From NCBI RefSeq assembly GCF_036226925.1, contig NZ_CP109031.1:2666001-2730000 (forward strand): DNA of 64,000 nt, written 5' to 3'. Below the pieces are notes generated by a model, which saw nothing but the letters and a program-made list of their open reading frames with translations, made no database searches and was not told where the DNA came from. Below, one piece after another: positions 63,934 through 64,000 of the stretch. Both the position numbers and the translations under genes were made by a program. The first letter of the stretch is position 1, and the number at the start of each line of letters is the position of its first letter. This DNA is from Streptomyces sp. NBC_00659. Its GTDB lineage: Bacteria; Actinomycetota; Actinomycetes; Streptomycetales; Streptomycetaceae.

Positions 63934-64000
63934 ATGACCACCACCACAGCCCCCAGCCCCGTCCTCGAAGCCACCGGCGTCACCATGCGGTTCGGCGGCC
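63934..64000 (+). CDS. livG: Branched-chain amino acid ABC transporter ATPase LivG, 5' end only
   Basis: Only 22 codons are inside the window: the product begins MTTTTAPSPVLEATGVTMRF, the N-terminal strand of an ABC ATPase of the LivG type, and the Walker A lies beyond the end. It follows livM by 5 bases, as expected for the first ATPase gene of the operon. Confidence 0.8.
   Translation, partial: MTTTTAPSPVLEATGVTMRFGG

Overview
The window is a 64 kb piece of a very GC-rich actinobacterial chromosome, almost certainly Streptomyces. The support is codon use with G/C in nearly every third position, many GTG starts, GTGA start/stop overlaps, a WhiJ-type regulator cassette, a type 5 uracil-DNA glycosylase, a natural PolA with a dead proofreading domain, and a gene order (uvrB ... 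rpsA ... polA ... liv operon) that I know from the conserved core of Streptomyces chromosomes. I see no prophage, integrase, transposase, CRISPR array, rRNA or ordinary tRNA gene.

Layout. 1-6.2 kb: end of an MHS-type MFS permease, a CaCA antiporter, TerC, and two TerD-family proteins, one fused to what looks like a P-loop-less FtsK/HerA-type domain. 6.4-11.6 kb: uvrB, an MHYT-domain membrane sensor, a secreted glycerophosphodiesterase, an alkylguanine methyltransferase and a cupin. 12-13.9 kb: psuG-psuK pseudouridine catabolism operon. 14-20.8 kb: methyltransferase, CorA, CBS protein, a P-loop-defective uridine-kinase-like protein, DUF2293 and DUF1772 proteins, and an orphan GltD. 20.9-24.6 kb: DUF574-type methyltransferase and a WhiJ/DUF397/RsbW-like cassette, then a 57-codon small gene. 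24.8-28.9 kb: FUSC exporter, an unusual non-coding interval with four 36-bp tandem repeats and tRNA-like halves in permuted order, a DUF7873 protein, a 15-bp x 8 minisatellite and a Rid-family protein. 29-41.9 kb: type 5 UDG, M20 dipeptidase plus YfcC-type transporter operon, S4 RNA-binding protein, DoxX, methyltransferase, acyltransferase-domain protein, TPR protein, coaE, PAC2, Tat-exported monoamine oxidase, and a secreted beta-helix protein. 42-55.3 kb: rpsA, methyltransferase, hrpB, DUF3068, SPW_0924-type microprotein, lytic transglycosylase, DUF4184 protein, secreted protein of unknown function, polA. 55.5-64 kb: YdeP-type molybdoenzyme, hotdog thioesterase, a 1.5 kb interval without a convincing gene, and a branched-chain amino acid ABC operon (livK-livH-livM-livG, the last cut by the window end).

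Themes. DNA and RNA maintenance recurs (uvrB, MGMT, UDG, polA, hrpB, rpsA). Metal and tellurite-type envelope stress genes cluster at the left. Intergenic regions carry several very long perfect palindromes that look like Streptomyces-style terminators without U tracts, and several short tandem repeats. The most unusual locus is 27.1-27.4 kb: a canonical tRNA 3' half (T arm, acceptor strand, encoded CCA) lies upstream of a 5' half (acceptor strand, D arm, anticodon 5' stem) on the minus strand, and the two halves pair perfectly in the acceptor stem. It is either a permuted tRNA-like RNA or the relic of a tRNA cluster.
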